Below, in pieces: positions 42,571 through 51,098 of a stretch of 57,812 nucleotides of DNA; the stretch's first letter is position 1; each line of letters opens with the position of its first letter. Below the pieces are notes generated by a model, which was given only the letters and a program-made list of their open reading frames with translations, was not told the origin of the DNA and searched no databases. The position numbers were made by a program, and so were the translations under genes. Source of the DNA: Mucilaginibacter sp. (GTDB lineage: Bacteria; Bacteroidota; Bacteroidia; Sphingobacteriales; Sphingobacteriaceae); contig NZ_JAQBOW010000076.1 in NCBI RefSeq assembly GCF_028287845.1, positions 1 through 57,812 of the forward strand, written 5' to 3'.

Positions 42571-43366
42571 ATGCAATTTAAAGCTTTTACCATTATCAAA
42601 TCAGGTTTGCTCTTGCCGGCCTTGTCTGTTATATTAAATTCTGCCAACGCCCAAAAATTACCAACCGTGCAAAAGGTTAGCCTATGGGCACCCACCAACA
42701 TAAAAATTGATGGGCAGACTACAGAATGGGACAACAAACTCCAGGCCTATAACAATGCTACGGATATAGCTTACACACTTTCTAATGACGACAAATGGTT
42801 GTATTTAACTATCCAATCTAAATATAATGATGTGGTTGATAAAATTTTAAGAGGCGGTATAACCTTCACCATAAACCATTCCTTAAGAAAAATGGACGAA
42901 AAACATGTATCTATTACTTACCCGGTATTACGCGATGCAGATATGGCCGACGTAACGAATTTATTGGCCCATAAGGTTATTGAAAAGCGCGAAGCCGGTA
43001 TAGCCCCAATAAAGGTTAACGACCTAAACGACTTGCTCGAAGCGAAAGATAAAATGGTCAATATATCCGGCGTAGAATCAATTCCTGATCCTTCTATTTC
43101 TATTTATAACGATGAAGGTGTCAAAGCAGCATCGCGGTTTGACAGCAATCTGGTTCACCTGCGAACTGGCAATACCTCTGAAATTTTTATCTCAGCCAAA
43201 TGATGGTGCTGATGCTTTTAGTTATCAAATTAAAGTAAATGAACCGGCTATAAATGCACAACAGCCTGTACATACCAATGGTGCTCCGCCACCCCCACCG
43301 CCAATGATGACAACATCACTTTCACCTACCTATTTTTGGGGTGAATATACTTTGGCAAAGAAATAA
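42571..43366 (+). pseudogene. Tandem paralogue 2, interrupted by a frameshift
   Basis: The second member of the triplicate. Frame 1 (ATG at 42571) encodes a signal peptide, the shared LPTVQKVSL module and a middle region, then ends in an unrelated tail HLRTGNTSEIF and a stop at 43201-43203. Frame 2 (43112-43366) carries the expected C-terminal part: FTCELAIPLKFLSQ, a polyproline run and FWGEYTLAKK. The paralogues have FDNTKAYTLEVAIP in that place. The shift is near 43145-43155 (AATCTGGTTCACC) and equals +1 base or -2 bases. The 14-residue spacing of the paralogues is restored if two bases were lost. Pseudogene or sequencing error; the frame is otherwise clean. Confidence 0.75.
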
Positions 43367-43422
43367 CTTGTTTTAAACAAATCGCTTATCGTTAGTTAAC
43401 CAATTCGCACCTATTGTCTGTC

Positions 43423-44265
43423 ATGAAAAATAAAACCCAAAGGTATGCCCGGCTTATTTTATCCGTCGCCGTTTTTACTATTATTTCAATAAAAACAATT
43501 GCCCAAAAACTGCCCAATGTGCAAGATGTAAGCTTGCGTGCGCCTGCTGACATTAAAATTGATGGAAAGATTGCCGAGTGGGATAATAAATTCCAGGCTT
43601 ATAATAAGGCTACAGATATCTTTTATACAATAGCTAATGATAATGACAAGCTATATTTAACCATACAGGCAACCGACCCAAGCATTATCACCAAAATAAT
43701 TTCGGGTGGGGTTACTTTTAGTATTAGTGCTTCCGGAGATAAAAAGGCTAAAAACTTACTATCTATCACGTTCCCCGCGAAAGAAGGAAAAGTTAATCCG
43801 CTGCTAATAAAATTGATAAACAAACCTAAACCATCAAACGATGCAGCAAAGTATAAAATGCAGCTTGACTCGTTTATGAAAGTTATCAATAAACGATTAA
43901 CAGATAGTGTAAAACTAATTGGGGTTACAAACTTAAAAGATATAGAAGATAATTTTATTTCGATGTATAATGACCTGGGCATTAAAGCCGCTGCCCTGTT
44001 TGATAATAATATAAGTTATAATTATGAGCTGGCTATACCAAAAAAATACCTGGGGCTTGGTGCTAATAATTTAAAATTCACCTATCAAATTAAATTGAAT
44101 GGCACCACACCTCCTAATGCAACTATACAGCAATCTGGTAGTGGCAGATTTTTAATTGTGACCGTAGGAAATAATCCACCATATGCTATACCAAATGTAG
44201 TACCGTATGCGGCTTCGGCCTATCCTACCGATTTTTGGGGCGAATATACCTTGGCAAAGAAATAG
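43423..44265 (+). CDS. Secreted tandem paralogue 3
   Basis: A 280-residue secreted protein, started at the ATG at 43423 (the open frame extends to a TTG three codons earlier). The signal peptide ends near IKTIAQ. The shared module follows: VQDVSLRAPADIKIDG, EWDNKFQAYNKATDIFYTIANDNDKLYL. The middle domain is charged and helical. ELAIPKKYLGLGANNLKFTYQIKLNG matches paralogue 1, and the protein ends FWGEYTLAKK. It differs more from copies 1 and 2 than these do from each other. Its stop is 3 bases from the convergent rsmG stop. Function unknown; probably envelope-located. Confidence 0.7.
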   Translation: MKNKTQRYARLILSVAVFTIISIKTIAQKLPNVQDVSLRAPADIKIDGKIAEWDNKFQAYNKATDIFYTIANDNDKLYLTIQATDPSIITKIISGGVTFSISASGDKKAKNLLSITFPAKEGKVNPLLIKLINKPKPSNDAAKYKMQLDSFMKVINKRLTDSVKLIGVTNLKDIEDNFISMYNDLGIKAAALFDNNISYNYELAIPKKYLGLGANNLKFTYQIKLNGTTPPNATIQQSGSGRFLIVTVGNNPPYAIPNVVPYAASAYPTDFWGEYTLAKK

Positions 44266-44268
44266 CAG

Positions 44269-44895
44269 TTACCCTTTTACATATATCACCTGCTTAGTTT
44301 CAAAAAACTCTTCGGTAAAATAATCTTTAAGGTAAAATTGCTGCACTTTTAAGCCCGATTCTTTGATCTCGTCGGCAAGGTCGCCGCCTTTTAAGTATAG
44401 AATGCCATTAGGCATTTTATTTTTTGATATTTTATTGAACTTGCCTTTTATCCACGGATAAAACTCGCCTAAACGGGTTACTGCGCGCGATACGATGAAG
44501 TCGAATTTCTCGTCAACCTGTTCGGCGCGGAGGTGTGATGCACGTACATTTTTAAGACCAAGCGCGCTGGCGACTTCCTGCACCACTTTTATTTTTTTAC
44601 CGATAGAATCAACCAGATAAAACTGTGTGTCGGGGAACAATATAGCCAGCGGTATCCCCGGAAAGCCCCCACCGGTGCCCACATCAAGCACGCTTTCGCC
44701 GGGTAAAAAAGGCATTATTTTGGCGATACCCAATGAATGTAATACATGTCGCTCAAACAACTGATCAATATCCTTGCGCGATATTACATTGATCTGGTTA
44801 TTCCAGAATTCATATAATGCGGGCAATTGTTCAAATTGCTGCTGCTGAGTTGGTGTTAATCCGGGAAAATAGGTAAAGAGCTGCTTAGATGTCAT
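44269..44895 (-). CDS. rsmG: 16S rRNA (guanine-N7) methyltransferase RsmG
   Basis: About 208 residues from the ATG at 44895 (MTSKQLFTYFPG), chosen because an earlier start at 44925 would overlap the sigma factor gene by 41 bases. The SAM-binding motif VLDVGTGGGFPGIPLAILFP is complete, and NVISRKDIDQLFERHVLHSL is the family N-terminal signature. It makes m7G527 in 16S rRNA. It overlaps the sigma factor gene by 11 bases and ends the leftward transcript. Confidence 0.95.
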   Translation of the reverse strand: MTSKQLFTYFPGLTPTQQQQFEQLPALYEFWNNQINVISRKDIDQLFERHVLHSLGIAKIMPFLPGESVLDVGTGGGFPGIPLAILFPDTQFYLVDSIGKKIKVVQEVASALGLKNVRASHLRAEQVDEKFDFIVSRAVTRLGEFYPWIKGKFNKISKNKMPNGILYLKGGDLADEIKESGLKVQQFYLKDYFTEEFFETKQVIYVKG

Positions 44896-45490
44896 CCCTG
44901 TTAAAGCGGTTAATAATATTGCCAAGCAAGTACCTCGCCCTAAACAATTGCGCCTTAACCGTACCTAAAGGCAAATCAAGCTGCTGTGCAATTTCTTCGT
45001 ATGATAGCTCATCGAAATAACGCAGGGTAATTAAATTTCGATAACGTGCCGGTAAGCTTTGTATTAGCAATTTCAACTCTTCGGTTTGCTGTTTTTTGAT
45101 AGAAGTTTCTTCCGGATTTAAAACATCAGCCTTTATTTGCAACTGCTTTTCGTCTCCGTCATCATCCGTCATACCATGAATTGAGGTGGTATTAAGCTTT
45201 TTTTTCCGAATAAAATCAATGCAATTATTGGTAGCCACCCTAAAAAGCCAGGTACTAAAGGCATAATCCGGCTGATACTTATCCAGTTTCTCAAATGCTT
45301 TGGCAAAGGTTTCTACCGTAAGGTCCATAGCGTCTTCCTTATTGTTTACCATTTTAAGCACCATAAAATAGATGGAATCTTTGTACCGATGCATCAAATC
45401 GGCATACGCCTTTTGGCTCCCTTCTCTTGCTTTGACTACCAGGTGGAAGTCATTCTTCGCATTTTCGGTAAAATTCGAATTTATTTCCAT
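44885..45490 (-). CDS. ECF-type RNA polymerase sigma factor
   Basis: A 201-residue sigma-70 family protein of the extracytoplasmic function group. Region 2 is at about 20-95 (DLMHRYKDSIYFMVLKMV, DLTVETFAKAFEKLDKYQPDYAFSTWLFRVATNNCIDF). Region 4 is at about 130-190 (LPARYRNLITLRYFDELSYEEIAQQLDLPLGTVKAQLFRARY). A charged linker joins them. No anti-sigma gene is adjacent, unlike many ECF units. It sits between a glycosyltransferase and rsmG with overlaps of 10 and 11 bases. Confidence 0.92.
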   Translation of the reverse strand: MEINSNFTENAKNDFHLVVKAREGSQKAYADLMHRYKDSIYFMVLKMVNNKEDAMDLTVETFAKAFEKLDKYQPDYAFSTWLFRVATNNCIDFIRKKKLNTTSIHGMTDDDGDEKQLQIKADVLNPEETSIKKQQTEELKLLIQSLPARYRNLITLRYFDELSYEEIAQQLDLPLGTVKAQLFRARYLLGNIINRFNRDDI

Positions 45491-46620
45491 TGAGTAGTTT
45501 TTACAAAAGTGCCTATAAAGCCAAACACATTAATATAAATGTAGTAAACAAAATCAAAAAATGGCAAATACCACAATTGTGATGCCGCATTTAATTTTTT
45601 AAATGTTTTACGATAGATTATTATTTGTAATATCCATCTAAAAAAGAACAATCCTAAAGCAAATAATGGTTCAAAATAATAAACCAGGCTCCAAATAAAC
45701 AATCCATAAAATATAAAGCCGCTCAAGGCATCAAAGCTTAGCAAGCGCCGATGTGTATTCTTATACAATTTACCAACCCCCATGTGCCGCTTTTTTTGAC
45801 GATACAGAGCTACCAAAGTAGTTTTGGCAGATGTAAACACAAAGGCATCCTGGTGTATCTCTATATCGGTATTGGTAGCGGTTGCGTTTTGATTTACAAA
45901 CAAATCATCATCACCAGACATTACATGCATGTGTGCCGCAAAGCCTTTGTTGGCAAAAAAAAGTGTTTTGGTATAGCCTAAATTACGGCCGATACCCATG
46001 TAAGCGTCTCCATTTAACGCTGCCGACAAGTAATTTATAGCCGTTTTTAAAGTCTCAAAACGAATAATAGAATTTAAAAAATTACCGGTTTTATAATAAG
46101 GCGAGTAGCCTAATACAATATGCACCTCGTTGTTAAAGTGAGCGGCCATACGGGTTATCCAGCTTGATGAAGCTGGCCGGCAATCGGCATCTGTAAATAT
46201 CAAATGTTCGTTCTTTGCTGCTTTGATGCCTAAAGTAAGCGCAAATTTTTTCCCTGTTTTAAAGCGCTCATGCTCTGTAATGGTAACTATTTTAAGATGA
46301 GGATAAGTTTCTTTTAATACTTCCAAAACAACATCTGATGAATCGTACGAGCAATCATTTATTACCACTACTTCAAAATCAGGATAATTTTGCTGTAATA
46401 TAGAGGGGAGGTTTTCGTTTAAGTTCTTCGCTTCATTACGGGCGCTTATTATTACGGATATAGGTATTTTAACGTCCGGCAATTCATCGGGCACTACGTA
46501 CGCCGATAGCGATTTATGGCTACTGATAAGATAGTACAACTGGACAATAAAAGCCAGTAAAAAAATAACAAATAATGTGACTCGTATATAAGTTTCCAAC
46601 ACGTAGTAAATATGCCGCAA
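45481..46620 (-). CDS. Membrane family 2 glycosyltransferase
   Basis: About 379 residues. No ATG is near the start: the frame opens with TTG at 46620, while GTG at 46602 or TTG at 46599 also fit, so the first few residues are uncertain. An N-terminal membrane segment (VTLFVIFLLAFIVQLYYLI) precedes the GT2 domain: SVIISARNEAKNL, INDCSYDSSDVV, FTDADCRPAS (DxD-like) and SGDDDLFVNQNA. A QKKRHMGVG motif (QxxRW-like) suits a processive or lipid-linked enzyme. Two to three membrane segments close it (about 300-365). Role probably in surface polysaccharide or lipid glycosylation. Confidence 0.85.
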   Translation of the reverse strand: MRHIYYVLETYIRVTLFVIFLLAFIVQLYYLISSHKSLSAYVVPDELPDVKIPISVIISARNEAKNLNENLPSILQQNYPDFEVVVINDCSYDSSDVVLEVLKETYPHLKIVTITEHERFKTGKKFALTLGIKAAKNEHLIFTDADCRPASSSWITRMAAHFNNEVHIVLGYSPYYKTGNFLNSIIRFETLKTAINYLSAALNGDAYMGIGRNLGYTKTLFFANKGFAAHMHVMSGDDDLFVNQNATATNTDIEIHQDAFVFTSAKTTLVALYRQKKRHMGVGKLYKNTHRRLLSFDALSGFIFYGLFIWSLVYYFEPLFALGLFFFRWILQIIIYRKTFKKLNAASQLWYLPFFDFVYYIYINVFGFIGTFVKTTQWK

Positions 46621-46639
46621 ATTTGGGGAAAATATTGGA

Positions 46640-46800
46640 AATTAGGCACTAAAAATTAGAGATTAGTTAAGAAAATTAGAGTTTAGTTAATTAAAGGTCA
46701 ATGATTAGGCAATAGCAGGTGAATATTTAATATTTTTAGTAAAGCGATAGGATATTAATTGCTAATTAACTAATTTCTAATCTTTAATACCTAATCTTTA
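46640..46800. repeat. AT-rich inverted degenerate repeats before tgt
   Basis: Left side words TTAGAGATTAGTTAAG and TTAGAGTTTAGTTAATT (about 46667-46700) are roughly complementary to right side words TTAACTAATTTCTAATC and CTAATCTTTAATCTC (about 46763-46806). They could fold into a large imperfect stem. Similar simple repeats occur in other gaps of this window. Confidence 0.5.
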
Positions 46801-46805
46801 ATCTC

Positions 46806-46813
46806 TACCTTTG
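46806..46813 (+). promoter_or_regulatory. -7 box of the tgt promoter
   Basis: TACCTTTG fits the Bacteroidota -7 consensus TAnnTTTG and ends 10 bases before the tgt ATG. No good TTTG -33 box is visible at the normal spacing. It would give a very short leader. Confidence 0.5.
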
Positions 46814-46823
46814 CTCCGCAAAA

Positions 46824-47954
46824 ATGAAATTTAATTTAACAGCACAAGATCCGCTTTCTAAAGCCCGTGCGGGCGAGATTACTACCGATCACGGGACCAT
46901 ACAAACCCCTATTTTTATGCCTGTTGGTACTGCCGGTACCGTTAAGGCGGTTCATCAGCACGAGCTTAAAAATGATATAGAGGCACAAATAATATTAGGC
47001 AACACTTATCATTTATATTTAAGGCCCGGTTTAGATGTGGTGGAAGGCGCAGGCGGCTTGCATAAATTTAATGGCTGGGACGGCCCTATTTTAACAGATA
47101 GCGGCGGCTACCAGGTATACTCTTTAAGCGAAGTGCGCAAGATAAAAGAGGAGGGCGTAACGTTCCGCTCACATATAGACGGTTCAAAACACTTGTTTAC
47201 CCCAGAGAATGTAATGGATATTCAGCGCATTATTGGTGCCGATATTATAATGGCCTTTGACGAGTGCACACCCTACCCCTGCGATTATATATATGCCAAA
47301 AAATCAATAGAAATGACGCACCGCTGGTTGAAGCGCTGCTGTGAACGTTTTGATACTACCGAACCTAAATATGGTTATAGTCAAACTCTTTTTCCGATAG
47401 TGCAGGGATCTGTTTATAAAGATCTGCGGGTACGGTCGGCAGAGGCTATTGCCTCTTTCGAGCGGGAGGGTAATGCCATAGGTGGCCTGTCAGTAGGTGA
47501 GCCTGCCGAAGAAATGTATGCCATGACCGAAGTGGTGTGCAATATATTACCTGAGCAAAAACCACGTTATTTGATGGGTGTAGGTACACCTATAAATTTA
47601 CTGGAAAATATTGCTTTAGGTATTGATATGTTTGATTGTGTAATGCCAACCCGTAATGCCCGCAACGGCATGCTTTTTACAAAAAATGGCGTTATTAATA
47701 TCAAAAATGAAAAGTGGAAGAACGATTTTTCGCCTATTGAAGATGATAGCGAATTGTTTGCCGATAAAAATTATACCAAAGCCTATTTAAGGCACCTGAT
47801 ACATTCGGGCGAAATGCTGGGTGCACAGATAGCTACCCTGCATAACCTGCACTTTTATTTATGGCTGGTTAAAGAAGCACGTAAAAAGATTATAGCAGGC
47901 GAGTTTTATAACTGGAAAAAAACAATGGTTAGCCGTTTGGGCCAAAGATTATAA
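46824..47954 (+). CDS. tgt: Queuine/preQ1 tRNA-ribosyltransferase
   Basis: A 376-residue Tgt that exchanges guanine-34 for preQ1 in tRNAs for Asp, Asn, His and Tyr. The proton acceptor is Asp92 (TDSGGYQVYSL) and the nucleophile Asp271 (DMFDCVMPTRNARNG). The bacterial C-terminal zinc site CxCxxC is not there: residues 305-316 read IEDDSELFADKN, although the nearby H324 is kept. This zinc-less form may be normal for the phylum. It is immediately followed (0 bases) by the LptF/G-like gene, and then by an EamA gene. Confidence 0.95.
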   Translation: MKFNLTAQDPLSKARAGEITTDHGTIQTPIFMPVGTAGTVKAVHQHELKNDIEAQIILGNTYHLYLRPGLDVVEGAGGLHKFNGWDGPILTDSGGYQVYSLSEVRKIKEEGVTFRSHIDGSKHLFTPENVMDIQRIIGADIIMAFDECTPYPCDYIYAKKSIEMTHRWLKRCCERFDTTEPKYGYSQTLFPIVQGSVYKDLRVRSAEAIASFEREGNAIGGLSVGEPAEEMYAMTEVVCNILPEQKPRYLMGVGTPINLLENIALGIDMFDCVMPTRNARNGMLFTKNGVINIKNEKWKNDFSPIEDDSELFADKNYTKAYLRHLIHSGEMLGAQIATLHNLHFYLWLVKEARKKIIAGEFYNWKKTMVSRLGQRL

Positions 47955-49055
47955 ATGAAACAATTATTAGATAAATACTTAAAAATAATTGACTGGTATA
48001 TCATCAAGAAATACCTGGGCACTTTTATTTTTACTTTATTTATAGTTATTGGTATATCTGTAGTGTTTGATATATCAGAGCATCTGGATAACTTTTTATC
48101 GCACCATGCTACCGTTTATGATATAGCTTTTAAATATTACGCTGGTTTTATCCCGTTCTTCATGAACCTGCTATCGCCGTTGATTACGTTTTTAGCGGTG
48201 ATATATTTTACAGCAAAAATGGCCAATCAAACAGAGATTGTACCCATACTAAGCGGTAAAGCAAGCTTCAACCGGTTTTTAAGGCCGTACTTTGTATCGG
48301 CTACTTTAATTTTTCTCGTTTCGCTTTTTGCTAATGTTTACCTTATCCCATATACCAATGAGCTAAAGGTGAAATTTGAAAATACGCATGGCTTTAATGG
48401 CGATCCTACAAAAAATGAGGTACATCTGCAATTAGATACTCGTACTTATGTGTATGTACAGTCTTATGATAATACCTCTAAAACCGCTTACCAGTTTGTT
48501 TTGGAGAAATTTGATGGCGATAAATTACGCGAAAAAATTGTAGCCAACACAGCTACTTACGATTCTCTGAAAAGAAAATGGAGCCTTAAAAACTATTCTA
48601 TACGCTATGTAAATGGCTTAAGAGAAAAGCTAAGCATGAATTTACCGCAAAAAGACACCACCCTTGAGCTCAGCCCATCTGATTTTGAGATGCACGATAA
48701 TGTGTATTCGGCCATGTCTACGTCTGTTTTAGACAAGAATATTGATAAAGAAAAGATAAGAGGCGCCGGTAACTTAAAGGATATGCAATACGAAAAATAC
48801 AAGCGCTTTATATATCCGTTAGCATCATACGTACTAACCATGATAGGCGTTTCTATATCCTCGCGCAGGGTTCGGGGTGGTATTGGTTTACCTTTAGGTA
48901 TAGGCCTGTTTCTTTGTTTTGCCTATATTGTGGTTGATAAGTTTGCGTTGGTATTTGCCATAAAAAGTGGTTTGCCGCCTTTAATTGCGGCGGCTTTGCC
49001 TAACTTTTTGTTTGGTGTATTGGGCTGTTATTTACTTTATAAAGCACCCAAATAA
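47955..49055 (+). CDS. LptF/LptG-family permease
   Basis: A 366-residue YjgP/YjgQ protein of the lipopolysaccharide export ABC transporter. Three N-terminal membrane segments lie at about 20-42, 62-84 and 106-128. A periplasmic beta-jellyroll domain (about 130-285) is followed by three C-terminal membrane segments (about 285-360). The N-terminal IDWYIIKKYLGTF is the conserved family opening. Its ATG abuts the tgt stop and its stop abuts the next ATG. Partner genes lptB and the other permease are not in this window. Confidence 0.9.
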   Translation: MKQLLDKYLKIIDWYIIKKYLGTFIFTLFIVIGISVVFDISEHLDNFLSHHATVYDIAFKYYAGFIPFFMNLLSPLITFLAVIYFTAKMANQTEIVPILSGKASFNRFLRPYFVSATLIFLVSLFANVYLIPYTNELKVKFENTHGFNGDPTKNEVHLQLDTRTYVYVQSYDNTSKTAYQFVLEKFDGDKLREKIVANTATYDSLKRKWSLKNYSIRYVNGLREKLSMNLPQKDTTLELSPSDFEMHDNVYSAMSTSVLDKNIDKEKIRGAGNLKDMQYEKYKRFIYPLASYVLTMIGVSISSRRVRGGIGLPLGIGLFLCFAYIVVDKFALVFAIKSGLPPLIAAALPNFLFGVLGCYLLYKAPK

Positions 49056-49961
49056 ATGGCACAAAGGAGCGCCAACACTTCTGAGCTTAATAAAAACCTG
49101 CTTATACTCCATTTCACGGTATTTATTTGGGGATTTACCAGCATTTTAGGCGCTTTAATATCTGTATCTGCAGTACAATTGGTTTGGTATCGCGTATTAA
49201 TAGCCATGGTTTCGCTGTTTTTTTACTTTAAATTTAATAGAACAGCCTTTAAAGTTAGCCGAAATACCTTCTTAAAATTGTTCTTTACGGGTGCTTTAGT
49301 GGGCGGGCATTGGATATTATTCTTCGCCTCTATCAAGCTTTCTACCGTTCCGGTTACGTTGGTATGCCTTTCTTCCATGACCTTATTTACGGCTGTATTA
49401 GAGCCTTTATTTAATAAGAAGCGAATTTCAAAACTGGAGATAATAGCCGGTCTTTTAATTATAACAGGCATAATTTTAATATTTAAATTCGAAACCCGAT
49501 ACACTAAGGGCATTATAGCCGGCCTGTTAAGCGCCCTGTTTGCAAGTGTGTTTTCTATTATCAACTCCAAACAGGTTAAAAAATTAGAGCCTGCTATCAT
49601 ATCATTTTATGAGCTTACCGGCGCCTTTTTCTGGGCCACGTTATACCTGCTTTTCACGAACGGGTTTAACCATGCTATGCTATTAAAGAACTCGGACATT
49701 GGTTATCTCTTACTGCTTGGCACCATCTGTACATCGCTTGCATATGTTGCCGGCGTATCAGTAATGCGCGAACTTTCGGCCTTCCGCGTGGCGCTCATTA
49801 CCAACCTTGAGCCGGTTTATGGTATACTCATGTCTTTCCTTTTTTTTGGCGATATGAATAAAATGACCACCGGGTTTTGGGTAGGCGCATTAATAATTTT
49901 ATCTACTATCTTCCTGTTTCCGGTAGCGCAAAAGCAAATTCACAAGCGTACTAATCGTTAA
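49056..49961 (+). CDS. EamA/DMT-family transporter
   Basis: A 301-residue membrane protein with about ten hydrophobic segments in two halves, each an EamA repeat (about 17-145 and 160-295). FTVFIWGFTSILGALIS and AVLEPLFNKKRIS end the first, and ITNLEPVYGILMSFLFFGD is the standard second-repeat motif. These proteins export amino acids, nucleosides or other small metabolites; the substrate cannot be told from sequence. The start abuts the LptF/G-like stop, so tgt, permease and this gene form one operon. Confidence 0.9.
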   Translation: MAQRSANTSELNKNLLILHFTVFIWGFTSILGALISVSAVQLVWYRVLIAMVSLFFYFKFNRTAFKVSRNTFLKLFFTGALVGGHWILFFASIKLSTVPVTLVCLSSMTLFTAVLEPLFNKKRISKLEIIAGLLIITGIILIFKFETRYTKGIIAGLLSALFASVFSIINSKQVKKLEPAIISFYELTGAFFWATLYLLFTNGFNHAMLLKNSDIGYLLLLGTICTSLAYVAGVSVMRELSAFRVALITNLEPVYGILMSFLFFGDMNKMTTGFWVGALIILSTIFLFPVAQKQIHKRTNR

Positions 49962-50791
49962 TATTCACCTGATATACTTCCTGAAATTCGTACTATAATT
50001 TCAAACCTACAGGATAGGGGATGAATAATTTATATTACTGCTCCGCCCATTTTAAGCCTCTCTAAGCTACTTTCAATTTCAACCACACCCACATACATTT
50101 TTACAAATTCGAGTTGATTTTACGCGAAATTTCAATGATTGATTTGTGTATTGAACTCTACTATTTTCAATTCTATCCTAAACAGTCAATCCACAGCTAG
50201 ATTTAGTGAAATTTCACGCAATAAAAAATCAAAACTCAATTTTAATTTATTAAATAAATAATTGTTAATCAAATTATTATAAACATTAACTAAAGTAAAA
50301 ATTTAACTTATCATAAATTTTATTTTTTCATATTACTAAAATAGTTAGCATTTCTAATTTACCCCCCGTTTAATAAATACATAAATGTCTATTAATCAAA
50401 TATATAATCAACATTACTTAAACAACAACATGAGTATAACTATTTTTATCAAAAACAAGAGTGGTTAGTGTACTTAAAGTACCATCTTTAATTTTTGTCA
50501 AAAAATACGGCATTGTACCAGGCAGGCAGCATTTTAAGAAAACTGAGTTAAAGACGCCACTTTTTAATGATGCATTTTAACAATGCAGATACGGACGGGT
50601 AATTTTACAATCGTGCCAAAAAAGCTCAAATAAAAATTACAAGTTTTGACTTTTTACAAACCCAGCAGCCCTCCATGTTTTTTAAATTAACATTACGCTT
50701 ATCAGTTTTGCTGCCCACCCTATTTTTTAAATGATTTTAATAACACATTTAAAAAGCGGATATTGGCTTAAACTGTTAAACACCGAAAACT
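49962..50791. other. 830-base gap without a recognisable gene
   Basis: This is the longest non-coding stretch of the window. It has a perfect 12-bp palindrome GTGAAATTTCAC (50206-50217) and a related ACGCGAAATTTCA at about 50122-50134. No tRNA or rRNA fold is seen, nor the core of tmRNA, 6S or RNase P RNA. The only ORFs are a few codons long. A small RNA or long 5' leader of the LapA-domain gene cannot be excluded. Confidence 0.5.
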
Positions 50792-51076
50792 ATGCGCATA
50801 AAAACAATGGTCATTATTTTTATTACTGTATTGCTTACGGTAGTATTAATGCAAAACACAGAACAAGTAAAATTTAATTTTTTGTTTAGTACCTTTTACA
50901 TGCCCAAGCTGGTAATGCTAACGGCCGTATCTGTAATTGCATTTATTTTAGGTGTGTTGGTAGGGCGGCCCAAAAAAGTTAGAAGCATCAGCGGAAATCA
51001 CCACGACGATGACGACGATAACAACAAACCCGATACACTAAGTGATGAGGACCGCGATTACATCAGTCATCCTTAA
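50792..51076 (+). CDS. LapA-domain small membrane protein
   Basis: A 94-residue protein with two membrane segments (about 5-20 and 36-57) and the family text LLTVVLMQNTEQVKFNFLF between them, as in the LapA/YciS domain (lipopolysaccharide assembly protein A-like). The C terminus is a hydrophilic acidic tail with a DDDDDN run and ends DRDYISHP. In E. coli LapA helps tune LPS synthesis, but a similar role here is unproven. It follows the 830-base gap and is monocistronic. Confidence 0.75.
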   Translation: MRIKTMVIIFITVLLTVVLMQNTEQVKFNFLFSTFYMPKLVMLTAVSVIAFILGVLVGRPKKVRSISGNHHDDDDDNNKPDTLSDEDRDYISHP

Positions 51077-51098
51077 AGAAGATTTTTTTAGATAATTA

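Noticed and set aside
50430..50468. 12-codon frame in the 830-base gap
   Set aside because: Too short, with no conservation evidence available.
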